64,000 bases of DNA. It comes from Shewanella sp. 10N.286.48.A6 (GTDB lineage Bacteria > Pseudomonadota > Gammaproteobacteria > Enterobacterales > Shewanellaceae). Positions 37,676-47,466 of this stretch are shown here, in pieces. Positions within the stretch are counted from its first letter, which is position 1. Each line of letters starts with the position of its first letter. The notes beneath the pieces are model-generated. The model was given only the letters and a program-made list of their open reading frames with translations, was not told where the DNA came from and ran no database searches. The stretch covers positions 52,740 through 116,739 of the forward strand of contig NZ_MCVI01000020.1 in assembly GCF_002873135.1 (NCBI RefSeq), read 5' to 3'. Position numbers and translations under genes: made by a program.

Positions 37676-38172
37676 TGTAGTTGTTTTTAAGCATAATCTA
37701 ATAATATAGACTGACTTTTTTAAAGATTATGCAAAAGTAGGCCAATTTAGCTGGCTTGACTTATCTTGTTTAAATACGAGCTTATATTTAGCAGCCGCGG
37801 TTTTAACAGGACTAAAGCTGCGCATTTTAACTTTAGCGGGCTAATTTATGCTAAAGTAAGGCGCTTATCTTTTTTATCTTCTTCGGTAAATAGACAACCT
37901 CATCTTGTGCTATATGAGTTTTCAAAAGCGTTAGCAATGATTAATTCATTAAGTGCTCACACTGCTAGTTATATGAACTTCCCATAATTCTGTAGCTAAA
38001 ACCTTCGTAGTGGATAAATGAGTATGCAATAAATTTCCCTTCAAATATTGACACTTTATCGTCTGCGACGCTTTTTTAAGCTCGGTCACCGTAAAGTTCT
38101 TCCATTTATAAAACTCTATGTTAATTAGGCCGCGTTGTTTACGACTGTCGCATTAACCAGAGCAGATCCCAC

Positions 38173-38187
38173 CTCTAATCATTAGAG
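38173..38187. promoter_or_regulatory. Palindrome upstream of alanine-dehydrogenase-like gene
   Basis: CTCTAAT-C-ATTAGAG, perfect 7-1-7 repeat, 76-90 bp upstream of the ATG at 38263. Possible operator. Confidence 0.35.
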
Positions 38188-38262
38188 CAACTGGCCATTG
38201 GCGAAAATAAACATTCGTGTATGCAGTCACATAGATCCATTGATATAACAAGGAACGATGAC

Positions 38263-39429
38263 ATGAACACGTTAAAAGTAGGAGTCATAGGGACTTCAAG
38301 AAAAGTAGACGAAAAACGCTTTCCCATTCACCCAGGACATTTACTGCGCATTCCGCAAGCGCTTCGAAAGCAACTCATATTTGAGCAAGGTTATGGCGAA
38401 CCCTTTGGGATCTCAGATGCTGAAATTGCTGCATTAACTGGCGGTATTGCCACGCGTCATGAGTTACTGGCAAATATTGGTACGGTAATTATTGCCAAGC
38501 CGGTGTTAGAAGATTTACAAGAGCTGCGTGAAGGCGGCACTTTATGGGGTTATGTACATTGTGTGCAGCAGCAAGATATTACTCAAGCAGCGCTAGATCG
38601 CAAACAAACCCTAATTGCTTTTGAAGATATGTTTATTTGGTCGGCAACGGGGCAAATGGGTCGTCATACTTTTTATAAAAATAATGAAATGGCTGGTTAT
38701 TGTGCGGTGCTACACTCATTACAACTTAAAGGCATTGATGGCCACTATGGCGATCAACGTAAGACGATTATTTTTGGCTTTGGCGCCGTGAGTCGCGGCG
38801 CGATTTACGCCCTTAAAGCCCATGGTTTTAAAGACATTACCATTTGTATTCAGCGACCTGAAGAGCAAGTGCGTGAAGAAGTATTAGATTGTAACTATGT
38901 CCGTATTCGCGCAGGCGAGACGGGCGAAGCCCGAATGATGGTGGTTGAGCATGATGGCAGTAGCAGGCCATTAACAGAGCTCATCAGTGAAGCCGATATT
39001 ATCGTTAACGGCACTTTTCAAAACACTGCCAAGCCAACTAATTTCGTGATCGAATCTGAAGCAGAGTGCCTAAAACCCCATAGTTTGATCATTGATGTCA
39101 GTTGCGATGAAAAAATGGGCTTCTTTTTTGCTAAGCCGACCACATTTAAACAGCCAATGTTTAACTATAAAACGGTGGATTATTATGCGGTGGATCATAC
39201 CCCGACTTACCTTTGGGAAAGTGCTACTCGGTCGATTTCAGCAGCGCTGATTGTGTATTTACCTGCAGTGCTAGCAGGGCAGAGCGCTTGGCAGCAAAAT
39301 GAAACCATTCGCCAAGCGATAAACATTGAAGAGGGCGTTGTTTTAAATGAGGCGATTTTATCGTTTCAGCACCGTGAGGCAGAGTACCCTTACAAGATTA
39401 AAGATATTGAATTAAGCCTCGCCGTTTAA
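38263..39429 (+). CDS. Alanine dehydrogenase / N5-(carboxyethyl)ornithine synthase-like enzyme
   Basis: 388-aa NAD(P)-dependent enzyme. The N-terminal AlaDH/PNT domain begins VGVIGTSRKVDEKRFPIHPGHL and the Rossmann domain has IIFGFGAVSRGAIYALKAHG. The overall sequence is closer to N5-(carboxyethyl)ornithine synthase-type proteins, which join pyruvate to an amino group by reductive condensation, than to classical alanine dehydrogenase. AAGGA at 38250-38254 fixes the start at 38263, although the frame is open to 38221. The stop lies in a 14-bp tandem repeat. Substrate uncertain. Confidence 0.75.
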   Translation: MNTLKVGVIGTSRKVDEKRFPIHPGHLLRIPQALRKQLIFEQGYGEPFGISDAEIAALTGGIATRHELLANIGTVIIAKPVLEDLQELREGGTLWGYVHCVQQQDITQAALDRKQTLIAFEDMFIWSATGQMGRHTFYKNNEMAGYCAVLHSLQLKGIDGHYGDQRKTIIFGFGAVSRGAIYALKAHGFKDITICIQRPEEQVREEVLDCNYVRIRAGETGEARMMVVEHDGSSRPLTELISEADIIVNGTFQNTAKPTNFVIESEAECLKPHSLIIDVSCDEKMGFFFAKPTTFKQPMFNYKTVDYYAVDHTPTYLWESATRSISAALIVYLPAVLAGQSAWQQNETIRQAINIEEGVVLNEAILSFQHREAEYPYKIKDIELSLAV

Positions 39430-39478
39430 CTATGGTCATTTAACTATAGTCATTTAACTATAGTCATTTAACTATGGC
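39424..39478. repeat. 14-bp tandem repeat spanning a stop codon
   Basis: Four copies of CATTTAACTATAGT (first lacks one base; outer copies have GG for AG near the end). The first copy contains the TAA of the preceding gene (39427-39429). Confidence 0.9.
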
Positions 39479-39705
39479 AGATGTCATAAATAAATCTATA
39501 TGTCGACTTAATCAGCAATAACTTAGCTGGTCATGTGCAAGCATGGCCAATGCTAAGCCTTTGATTATTGTTTAATGCAGGGGAAATTTTTCAGCTAATT
39601 AAGCAATAGTGACAATTAACCCAAGACTATTGCGCTAAAAACACCGATAATTCACCTCATTAGATATACCCGCCAATTTACAGCGCACGACTCTGGAACT
39701 ATTCA

Positions 39706-41889
39706 ATGGAAATCAAAGTTAATTTTCTCGACAACTTAAGACTTGAAGCCAAGTTTGACGACTTTACTGTTACTGCCGATCAGCCTATTCGCTACAAAGG
39801 TGATGGGTCAGCGCCAAGTCCGTTTGATTACTTCTTAGCGTCGTCAGCGCTGTGTGCGGCTTACTTTATCAAGGTGTATTGTAAAGCCCGTGATATTCCT
39901 ACGGAAAATATCAAGCTATCACAAAACAACATTGTTGATCCTGAAGATCGTTATAACCAGATTTTTCAGATCCAAGTTGAATTACCAGATGATATTTCTG
40001 AAAAAGATCGTACCGGTATTTTACGTTCTATCGACCGCTGCACGGTTAAAAAAGTGGTGCAAACCGGCCCTGAATTTAAAATCGAAACCGTTGATGATTT
40101 AGCCGCAGACGCCAATGCCATGCTAATGGGTCAACCTGAAGGCGATACCAGCACCTACATCATAGGTAAAGACTTACCCCTTGAAGAAACCATCACCAAC
40201 ATGACTGCCATGCTAGCAGAGCTGGGGATGAAGATTGAAATTTCTTCATGGCGTAACATTGTGCCGAATGTGTGGTCACTGCATATTCGTGATGCAGCAT
40301 CACCAGCCTGTTTTACTAATGGTAAAGGCGCGACGAAAGAGAGTGCGCTGTGCTCTGCATTAGGTGAATTCATTGAACGTTTAAACTGTAACTTCTTTTA
40401 TAACGACCAGTTCTTTGGCGAAGAGATAGCTAATAGCGAGTTTGTGCATTATCCCAATGAAACATGGTTTGAGTTAGAAGAAGATGACTCGCTGCCAAGC
40501 GGCATTTTAGATGACTACTGTTTAGAGATTTATAATCCAGATGGTGAGTTAGCCGGTTCAAATCTGATAGATACCAACTCAGGTAACTTTGAGCGTGGTA
40601 TTTGTACCATTCCTTATACTCGTCACTCAGATGGCGAAGTGGTTAATATCCCGTCTAACTTAATCGAGAACTTATTTTTAAGTAACGGCATGAGCGCGGG
40701 TAATAACCTAGCTGAAGCCAAGGTGCAGTGTTTATCTGAAATCTTTGAACGCGCGGTTAAACGCCAAATCATCGAGCAAGAAATTGTCCTGCCAGATGTG
40801 CCAATGGCTGTACTTGAAAAGTACCCAAGCATATTAGCGGGTATTAAAGGTTTAGAAGAACAAGGCTTCCCTGTTGTGGTTAAAGATGCCTCACTCGGTG
40901 GTCAATTCCCTGTAATGTGTGTCACCTTGATGAACCCTAAAACCGGCGGCGTATTTGCTTCATTTGGCGCCCATCCTAGCCTTGAAGTGGCGCTTGAGCG
41001 CAGCCTGACAGAATTACTGCAAGGTCGAAGCTTTGAAGGCTTGAACGATGTGCCAAAGCCGACGTTCAATAGCATGACAGTGACAGAGCCTGAAAACTTT
41101 GTTGAACACTTTATTGACTCTACAGGTGTTATCTCGTGGCGTTTCTTCAGCAGCAATCATGATTATGATTTCTGCGAATGGGATTTCTCTGGTACTACGG
41201 AAGAAGAAACTGAAAGTCTGTTTGGCATCTTAGCGGATATTGGCAAAGAAGCTTATATTGCTGAGTTTGACCAATTAGGCGCAGCGGTTTGTCGTATCTT
41301 GGTGCCTGATTATTCTGAAGTGTATCCAGTTGAAGATCTTATTTGGGACAACACCAATAAAGCGCTGGATTACCGTGAAGAGATTTTAAACCTGCATGTG
41401 TTAACCCAAGAGCAGTTAACAGATTTAGTTGAGCGTTTAGAAGAAAGCCAACTGGATAATCAAACCGATATTCCAACCTTAATTGGTATCGTGTTTGACG
41501 AAAACACCCCTTGGGGACAGTTAACCATCATCGAGCTTAAAATCTTAATCTATCTTGCGATAGGCAGACTTGAAGATGCAATGGATTACGTGGCTGAGTT
41601 TTTACAATACAACGACAACACAGTTGAGCGCGGTTTGTTTTATCAAGCGGTGAATGCGGTATTAGAAGTCACCTTAGGTGACGATTTAGAGCTTGAGCAC
41701 TTTATCAATAACTTCAACCGTATGTTTGGTGAAGACAATATGAAAAATGTTGTTGGCACTGTCACTGGGGAGGTGAAGTTCTTTGGTTTGACTCAAACCA
41801 GCATGAACCTTGAAGGTATCGAGCCGCACCTTAGATTGATTGAAAGCTATAAAAAGCTGCATCAAGCACGTGCGAATGCCGCTAAATAA
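39706..41889 (+). CDS. OsmC-YcaO fusion protein
   Basis: 727 aa in two parts. Residues 1-135 are an OsmC/Ohr-like domain with both reactive cysteines, Cys50 (SSALCAAY) and Cys112 (DRCTVKK). Residues about 160-727 are collinear with E. coli YcaO (586 aa): SWRNIVPNVWSLHIRD, CFTNGKGATKESALCSALGEFIERL, SEIFERAVK, then a helical C-terminal domain. YcaO enzymes activate peptide amides with ATP; E. coli YcaO is linked to RimO-dependent ribosomal protein S12 methylthiolation. The OsmC part could supply peroxide or thiol chemistry. No radical-SAM or precursor-peptide gene is adjacent. Terminator at 41912-41948. Confidence 0.9.
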   Translation: MEIKVNFLDNLRLEAKFDDFTVTADQPIRYKGDGSAPSPFDYFLASSALCAAYFIKVYCKARDIPTENIKLSQNNIVDPEDRYNQIFQIQVELPDDISEKDRTGILRSIDRCTVKKVVQTGPEFKIETVDDLAADANAMLMGQPEGDTSTYIIGKDLPLEETITNMTAMLAELGMKIEISSWRNIVPNVWSLHIRDAASPACFTNGKGATKESALCSALGEFIERLNCNFFYNDQFFGEEIANSEFVHYPNETWFELEEDDSLPSGILDDYCLEIYNPDGELAGSNLIDTNSGNFERGICTIPYTRHSDGEVVNIPSNLIENLFLSNGMSAGNNLAEAKVQCLSEIFERAVKRQIIEQEIVLPDVPMAVLEKYPSILAGIKGLEEQGFPVVVKDASLGGQFPVMCVTLMNPKTGGVFASFGAHPSLEVALERSLTELLQGRSFEGLNDVPKPTFNSMTVTEPENFVEHFIDSTGVISWRFFSSNHDYDFCEWDFSGTTEEETESLFGILADIGKEAYIAEFDQLGAAVCRILVPDYSEVYPVEDLIWDNTNKALDYREEILNLHVLTQEQLTDLVERLEESQLDNQTDIPTLIGIVFDENTPWGQLTIIELKILIYLAIGRLEDAMDYVAEFLQYNDNTVERGLFYQAVNAVLEVTLGDDLELEHFINNFNRMFGEDNMKNVVGTVTGEVKFFGLTQTSMNLEGIEPHLRLIESYKKLHQARANAAK

Positions 41890-41911
41890 CGAATACAGTT
41901 AAAACCAATTT

Positions 41912-41948
41912 AACAAAGCCCATTTCATGATAGGCTTTGTTGTTTTTG
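41912..41948 (+). terminator. Terminator after OsmC-YcaO gene
   Basis: AACAAAGCC/GGCTTTGTT stem (41912-41920 with 41933-41941) followed by GTTTTTG. Confidence 0.8.
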
Positions 41949-42074
41949 TCATTTGTATAAAGGTAATAGCATTTATCAATAACACTATATGAGCTCATTC
42001 TGTTAACTTATGGCTGAAATATGATTGAGATAAATCGTATCAGTCAGTTAAAAGTGAAGGCTAAAGGAACTTAC

Positions 42075-42221
42075 ATGGCAACATTATTTAGGCTATTAAT
42101 GATTATCATAGGGGCGTTAGCTATAACCACGTTGGTGATTTTTGTGATGTCTACTTTAGTGGGTTTGGGCGTTCCAGAGCATGCAAATAATACCTTTGGC
42201 TATCTCATTTCAACTTGCTAG
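42075..42221 (+). CDS. 48-aa small membrane protein
   Basis: AAAGGAAC precedes the ATG at 42075, giving MATLFRLLMIIIGALAITT, a single long hydrophobic helix to about residue 31, then a short polar tail ending in Cys. The frame is open from 42021, but that upstream part has no ribosome site. Family not recognised. It stands alone between two terminated units. Confidence 0.5.
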   Translation: MATLFRLLMIIIGALAITTLVIFVMSTLVGLGVPEHANNTFGYLISTC

Positions 42222-42409
42222 TTATTGTATTCGCGTAATCCCTATTTTATTTAAATGTTATAACGTTCCGCTTCAACTTCTGTTTTATAGATTCTCATAC
42301 GGCTAGCCAATATTAGCATCTCCTGCTAGGTTGAATACTGTACTCAATAATTCATCGCTACTTTCTGAATTATCTCGTTTAAGTTCTCGGACATAATAAG
42401 GATATTTTC

Positions 42410-44350
42410 ATGCTTAAAACCCTCATCACAACTGCTATCACAACAGCCATAATAGCGGTTGTAATCGGTGGTTGCTCGAATTCCAGTAACTCCAATGATG
42501 TTAAACCACAAGCTGAGCCAATTGATTTAGTTGCCAGTAATTCAGTGGCATTTGAAACTTACAATGCTGAAGAGTTTTATAAAACCACCAGTGTATTTGG
42601 CTCTTCAATTAACCATTTAGGCAATGCCGTTTTAGTCAGTAATGATGAAAGCGGTATTTTCAATGCTTATCGTGTGCCTGTTGATGGCAGCCAGTCAAAA
42701 CAACTGACGTTTTCAACTAAAGAATCAGTATTTGTTGAGTCGTGGTTTCCAAAAGACGAGCGTTTTTTATATAGCGCGGATAAAGGGGGTGATGAACTTA
42801 ATCATCTTTATGTCCAAGAGTTAAATGGAACTGACGTGGATTTAACCCCAGGCGAAGGCTTAAAAGCGTCAGTAATGTCATGGCATGAAGATGAGCAATC
42901 TTTCTTTGTGGTAACCAATGAACGAGATGCTAAGTATTTTGATGTTTATCAATATAATACTGAAGATTACAGTCGCCAATTAGTGTTTAAAAATGACTCA
43001 GGTTTTAGTGTAGAAAGTGTGAGTCCAAATGGCCGTTTTATCGCGCTGAGTAAAAGTCATTCAAACAGTAACTCAGATCTTTATTTAATCGACCTTAGAT
43101 TGAAAATGGCAAAACCACGCTTGCTCACTGAACATAGTGGTGATGTGTCTTATTCGGTTGATACTTTTTCTAAAGACAATAAACGCTTGTTGTATGCCAC
43201 CGATGAATTTGGTGAGTTCAATCAATCATGGGCATATGATTTAGCAACAGGTGAGAGCACCTTAAGCTATAAGGCAGATTGGGATGTCAGTTTTAGCTAC
43301 TTTTCAAAAGATGGTCGTTTTCAAATTACCGGTGTCAATGCCGATGCGCAAACACAGTTGATTATTACTGATTTAACCACTAATTCTGAACTGCAATTAC
43401 CGACCTTACCCAGTGGTGATTTACGCGGGGTAAATTTCTCTGATGATTCAAGTTCAATGGTGTTTTACATTAACTCAGATACTTCACCATCAAACTTATA
43501 TACCCACAAATTAGGTACAGACTCGATACTTCGATTAACCAATTCTGGTAATCCAAACATAAAAGAACAGAATCTTGTTACCGGTGAAGTGGTGCGTTTT
43601 AAAAGCTTTGATGGTTTAGAGATTCCTGCGATTTTATATAAGCCTAAACAAGCTAATATGAAAAAAGTGCCCGCATTGATTTATATCCATGGTGGTCCTG
43701 GCGGGCAATCTCGCAAAGGGTACTCTGCAACAGTTCAACATCTGGTGAATAACGGCTATGCCATCATTAAGATTAACAATCGTGGTTCAAGTGGATATGG
43801 TAAAACGTTTTTTCACTTAGATGATAAACGTCATGGTGAAGATGATTTACAAGATGTGGTGTATAACAAAAAATACCTTCAAACCTTAGATTGGGTTGAT
43901 GCCGATAAGATTGGTGTTATGGGTGGCAGTTATGGCGGTTACTTAACAATGGCTGCGATGGCATTTACTGATGAGTTTAAGGTCGGAATTAATATCTTTG
44001 GCGTTACTAACTGGGTGAGAACCCTTGAAAGCATACCGCCTTACTGGGAAGCATTTCGTAAAAGTCTTTATGACGAGTTAGGGGACCCAACGACAGATAA
44101 AGAGCGCTTACACAATATTTCACCAGTGTTTTTTGGTGAACAAGTGAAAAGCCCGGTGTTGGTGGTGCAAGGGGCAAATGATCCCCGAGTACTAAAAATT
44201 GAGAGTGATGAAATGGTCGAGTCAATCCGCTCGGGCGGCACTTATGTTGATTACCTTGTGTTTGATGATGAAGGCCATGGCTTTAGTAAAAAAGCTAACC
44301 GCATTAGTGCTTCTAATAAATACCTCGAATTTTTAAATACCTATTTATAA
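42410..44350 (+). CDS. S9-family peptidase lipoprotein (prolyl oligopeptidase-like)
   Basis: 646-aa serine peptidase. The signal peptide ends in the lipobox VIGGC, so it is probably lipid-anchored in the envelope. Residues about 60-380 form a TolB/WD40-like propeller. The C-terminal alpha/beta-hydrolase domain holds the triad Ser507 (GGSYGGYL), Asp591 (GANDPRV) and His623 (DEGHGF), with oxyanion-region IHGGPGGQ. Expected to cut short, often proline-containing peptides in the periplasm. Shares the terminator at 44379-44412 with ybiT. Confidence 0.9.
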   Translation: MLKTLITTAITTAIIAVVIGGCSNSSNSNDVKPQAEPIDLVASNSVAFETYNAEEFYKTTSVFGSSINHLGNAVLVSNDESGIFNAYRVPVDGSQSKQLTFSTKESVFVESWFPKDERFLYSADKGGDELNHLYVQELNGTDVDLTPGEGLKASVMSWHEDEQSFFVVTNERDAKYFDVYQYNTEDYSRQLVFKNDSGFSVESVSPNGRFIALSKSHSNSNSDLYLIDLRLKMAKPRLLTEHSGDVSYSVDTFSKDNKRLLYATDEFGEFNQSWAYDLATGESTLSYKADWDVSFSYFSKDGRFQITGVNADAQTQLIITDLTTNSELQLPTLPSGDLRGVNFSDDSSSMVFYINSDTSPSNLYTHKLGTDSILRLTNSGNPNIKEQNLVTGEVVRFKSFDGLEIPAILYKPKQANMKKVPALIYIHGGPGGQSRKGYSATVQHLVNNGYAIIKINNRGSSGYGKTFFHLDDKRHGEDDLQDVVYNKKYLQTLDWVDADKIGVMGGSYGGYLTMAAMAFTDEFKVGINIFGVTNWVRTLESIPPYWEAFRKSLYDELGDPTTDKERLHNISPVFFGEQVKSPVLVVQGANDPRVLKIESDEMVESIRSGGTYVDYLVFDDEGHGFSKKANRISASNKYLEFLNTYL

Positions 44351-44378
44351 GTTCCAAAGGTTGGCATAGCGTAAAAAC

Positions 44379-44412
44379 AAAAAAGCCATTTGAATATTCA
44401 AATGGCTTTTTT
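44379..44412. terminator. Bidirectional terminator
   Basis: A 34-bp perfect palindrome (arms 44379-44394 and 44397-44412) with A6/T6 ends lies between the convergent S9 peptidase and ybiT genes. Confidence 0.93.
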
Positions 44413-44450
44413 ATGACTGCGATATTACGAATAATCTTCGTTAATAAGGC

Positions 44451-46061
44451 TTATTTTTTTATCAGCGCTGCTGCTTCAGCTTGGCTTGCCATGTACTCGT
44501 TAAAGGTACCGTGGAAGCTTAATAACTTTTGGTCTCTCACATCAATGATGTGAGTTGCAAGCGATGATACAAATTCTCTATCGTGGCTAACGAAAATCAA
44601 GGTGCCTTCAAATTCTTTAAGGGCATTGTTCAGCGCTTCAATGGCTTCCATGTCCATGTGGTTGGTTGGCTCGTCCATGATGAGTACATTTACATCCATC
44701 ATCATTAACTTACCAAATAATAGACGGTTCTTTTCACCACCTGAACAGTTACGGGCTTTCTTGTTGGCATCATCTTCAGTAAATAGAAGACGGCCTAACA
44801 TACCACGGACCATTAAATCGTTATGTCTTGGGGTGCGCCATTGCGACATCCAATCAAATAAACTTAGATCATTATCAAAGTCTTTGCTGCTGTCTTGCGG
44901 GCAGTAACCGATAGCGGCATTTTCAGACCACTTAACCACACCTTCGTTATTGGTCAGATCGTTAACTAAACAGCGTAGCAGGGTAGTTTTACCGACACCG
45001 TTTTCACCAATAACAGCAAGCTTTGCGCCTGCTTCAAGGATAATGTTACCGCCTTGGAATAAGGTATTATCTTCAAAACCATGGCCAACGTCTTCCATGA
45101 TAAGCGCTTGACGATGCATTTTTTTGCTTTCGTCAAAACGTAATGAAGGCGTCATGCGACTAGATGATTTAACTTCATCTAGCGAAATTTTATCAAGCTT
45201 TTTAGCACGAGAACTGGCTTGCTTCGCTTTAGATGCGTTAGCACCAAAACGGTTAACAAAGTCTTGAAGTTCAGCCATTTCAGCCACTTTCTTAGCGTTA
45301 CCTGCTAATAACTGCTCTTGGATTAAGCCTGCAGCTTCAAGGAAGTATTCGTAATTACCAGGGTAAATACGCAGTTCACCGTAATCGATATCAGCCATAT
45401 GAGTACAGACAGTGTTCAAGAAATGTCTATCATGGGAGATGATGATCATGGTGCATTTACGTTTGTTTAACTCATCTGCTAACCAACTAATGGTATGTAT
45501 GTCCAAGTTGTTGGTCGGTTCATCAAGCAGCAAGATATCAGGGTTTGAGAATAAAGCCTGTGCCAGTAATACACGTAGCTTTTTACCGGGAGCGACTTGG
45601 CTCATTAAACCAAAGTGATATTCTTCATCGATACCGGCTTCAAGTAAGATTTCACCAGCGCGGCTTTCTGCACTGTAACCGTCCATTTCAGCAAACTCAC
45701 TTTCAAGTTCACCGACTCTCATTCCGTCTTCTTCAGTCATTTCAGGCAAAGAATAAATGCGTTCACGCTCTTGCTTAACTTCCCACAGTTTTGGGTCACC
45801 CTGAATGACAGCATCGACTACGCTGTACTGTTCAAAAGCAAACTGATCTTGACTTAAGGTACCGACTTTTTGGCCCGGAGTAATAGACACGTTGCCAGAA
45901 GTCGGTGCAAGTTCACCACTTAGAATTTTCATGAAGGTTGATTTACCACAACCGTTGGCACCAATTAAACCATAACGGTTTCCGTGGCCAAATTTAGCTG
46001 AGATGTTTTCAAACAATGGCTCTGGGCCAAACTGCATGGTGATATTTGCGGTAGAAATCAA
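44451..46061 (-). CDS. ybiT: ABC-F ATPase YbiT
   Basis: Ribosome-associated ABC-F protein of two ABC domains with no membrane part. The first Walker A is GANGCGKST with [10 protein letters not shown], and the second is GENGVGKTT with [16 protein letters not shown] and MDEPTNHMD. It is collinear with E. coli YbiT (530 aa). The frame is open to 46109, but homology and AGGA at about 46069-46072 place initiation at a TTG codon at 46061 (536 aa, starting [12 protein letters not shown]). ABC-F proteins act at the ribosomal E site to regulate or rescue translation. Confidence 0.93.
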   Translation of the reverse strand: MISTANITMQFGPEPLFENISAKFGHGNRYGLIGANGCGKSTFMKILSGELAPTSGNVSITPGQKVGTLSQDQFAFEQYSVVDAVIQGDPKLWEVKQERERIYSLPEMTEEDGMRVGELESEFAEMDGYSAESRAGEILLEAGIDEEYHFGLMSQVAPGKKLRVLLAQALFSNPDILLLDEPTNNLDIHTISWLADELNKRKCTMIIISHDRHFLNTVCTHMADIDYGELRIYPGNYEYFLEAAGLIQEQLLAGNAKKVAEMAELQDFVNRFGANASKAKQASSRAKKLDKISLDEVKSSSRMTPSLRFDESKKMHRQALIMEDVGHGFEDNTLFQGGNIILEAGAKLAVIGENGVGKTTLLRCLVNDLTNNEGVVKWSENAAIGYCPQDSSKDFDNDLSLFDWMSQWRTPRHNDLMVRGMLGRLLFTEDDANKKARNCSGGEKNRLLFGKLMMMDVNVLIMDEPTNHMDMEAIEALNNALKEFEGTLIFVSHDREFVSSLATHIIDVRDQKLLSFHGTFNEYMASQAEAAALIKK

Positions 46062-46317
46062 AGGAATATCCTGAATGGTTAAGTATGCAAAACAAAGCTC
46101 GATGTACAATAAAAAGGTACTTTGAGTTCAGCCAAGCTAAGCAGATAAACGCTGACCTTAAAAAGGCAGAGCATTTACGTGGGTAAAACAGCCGCGGATT
46201 ATACAGACATAACTGCTCATATGTCGAGCAGCCAATGCAGTTAAAGTATATTTTTGGCCTGTTTAGTGCAATTTAACGGGCAAATGCTCAATAGTGAATG
46301 TTTTAAGAGGGGGGAAA

Positions 46318-47187
46318 TTACTGTTTTGCCTGTAAGTTTTTAACTAGTGGTTCACAGGAAAGCGGTTTTTGTTTTAAAGGCTTTGGCTTTGGCGCCGCTG
46401 CCGTTTTAGGTTGTTTAGCTTGTTGCTGGCTTGCCGCTGCACGCTTAAGTTGCTGGGTCCACCAAGTTAATTCTTCACAGCCATGACCTGATTTAATGGG
46501 CTGCTGCGCTTTACATAAGCTATCAGTTTCAGGGCAATGCAAGCGCACATGCATGTGAGAGGTATGGCCCCACCAAGGACGAATTTTTTGTAGCCAAGTA
46601 TCCTTGTCGCTTCGTTCATTACACAGCTGCTGCTTGATGATTGGATTAACAAAAATCCGAGCGACCTGATTATTCTCTGCAGCGACTTTGAGCATGGTTT
46701 TATGTTGTTTTGACCATGCTTGATTAACGGTTAATTTATCAATATCAACCACAGACAAATGACGTGGATTTTGTAATTCTTGAGGCTTGAGTGGCGCCTC
46801 GGTTAGTTTTAGCCAAATATCCACATCTAAGCCTATTTGATGGCTGCTGTGGCCAAAATCAAATTGACCGCCGCGGGGCATCGACATATCACCGATGAAA
46901 ATATTATTGATCCCTTGCTGAGTTAGCTGCTTTGAATAGTGACTGACAAAATTCACGAGATTAGGGTGGCCATAAAAACGCTGCCGCTGACTACGAATAA
47001 CTTGGTAGCCGTCACCCGTTAACGGCAGTGGCTGTGCGCCTGATAAACAACCATTAGCATAGCCGCCGATAGCTGCAACTTGCCCTTGATAGATGCTGGT
47101 GGCTAGCTCCCAAGGATTGGTTCTGGCCTGCAGTGGATAAATGCTTAACAAACTTAATAGCAGTAATATGGTGCTTAATCGTGTCAT
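46318..47187 (-). CDS. mepA: Penicillin-insensitive murein endopeptidase
   Basis: Periplasmic peptidoglycan DD/LD-endopeptidase of 289 aa in the LAS metallopeptidase group. Signal peptide is cleaved near LQA-RTN. Zinc-site segments are SSHQIGLDVDIW and WGHTSHMHVRLHCP, and GDMSMPRGGQFDFGHSSH is the family motif. The C-terminus is a Lys/Pro/Ala/Gln-rich tail (about 250-289) longer than in E. coli MepA (274 aa). Monocistronic. Confidence 0.94.
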   Translation of the reverse strand: MTRLSTILLLLSLLSIYPLQARTNPWELATSIYQGQVAAIGGYANGCLSGAQPLPLTGDGYQVIRSQRQRFYGHPNLVNFVSHYSKQLTQQGINNIFIGDMSMPRGGQFDFGHSSHQIGLDVDIWLKLTEAPLKPQELQNPRHLSVVDIDKLTVNQAWSKQHKTMLKVAAENNQVARIFVNPIIKQQLCNERSDKDTWLQKIRPWWGHTSHMHVRLHCPETDSLCKAQQPIKSGHGCEELTWWTQQLKRAAASQQQAKQPKTAAAPKPKPLKQKPLSCEPLVKNLQAKQ

Positions 47188-47379
47188 TGATAAAATTACT
47201 CCTACAAGACTGTGAATTAAAGGTATAGGACATGAGCGAGTTAATTAGCGAATGCTTGATAATCAAATCACTTATGAGCTCAACAAAAGTATAGAAGGCG
47301 ATAGGAATTAGGCGAGTGAATAGCGCGGATTAGTTTGAATGCTTAAATTCTTTTAAGTCGTAGCATTATGACACTAGAG

Positions 47380-47419
47380 CATCAGGCCTGCGAAGGGGGG
47401 GGAGCTCGCAGGCCTGATG
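47380..47419. repeat. Perfect 14-bp inverted repeat with G-rich loop
   Basis: CATCAGGCCTGCGA (47380-47393) and its exact complement (47406-47419) flank a 12-nt loop holding eight G in a row. It lies between mepA and the FMN oxidase gene, 48 bp after the latter's stop. No T run follows on either strand, so it is not a standard terminator. Confidence 0.85.
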
Positions 47420-47466
47420 TTGTTCTAACTTAATATTATCTCACTTAAAGGGAATGAGGATGACCG

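Larger units (their letters stand above)
37594..38262. other. Gene-free stretch with two palindromes
   Basis: About 670 bp. A 73-codon frame (37766-37987) lacks a ribosome site and family features. Two inverted repeats at 37657-37675 and 38173-38187 are the only structure seen. Confidence 0.5.

Noticed and set aside
37766..37987. 73-codon open frame between LETM1-like and alanine-dehydrogenase-like genes
   Set aside because: No ribosome site and no recognisable features; composition looks like translated intergenic DNA.
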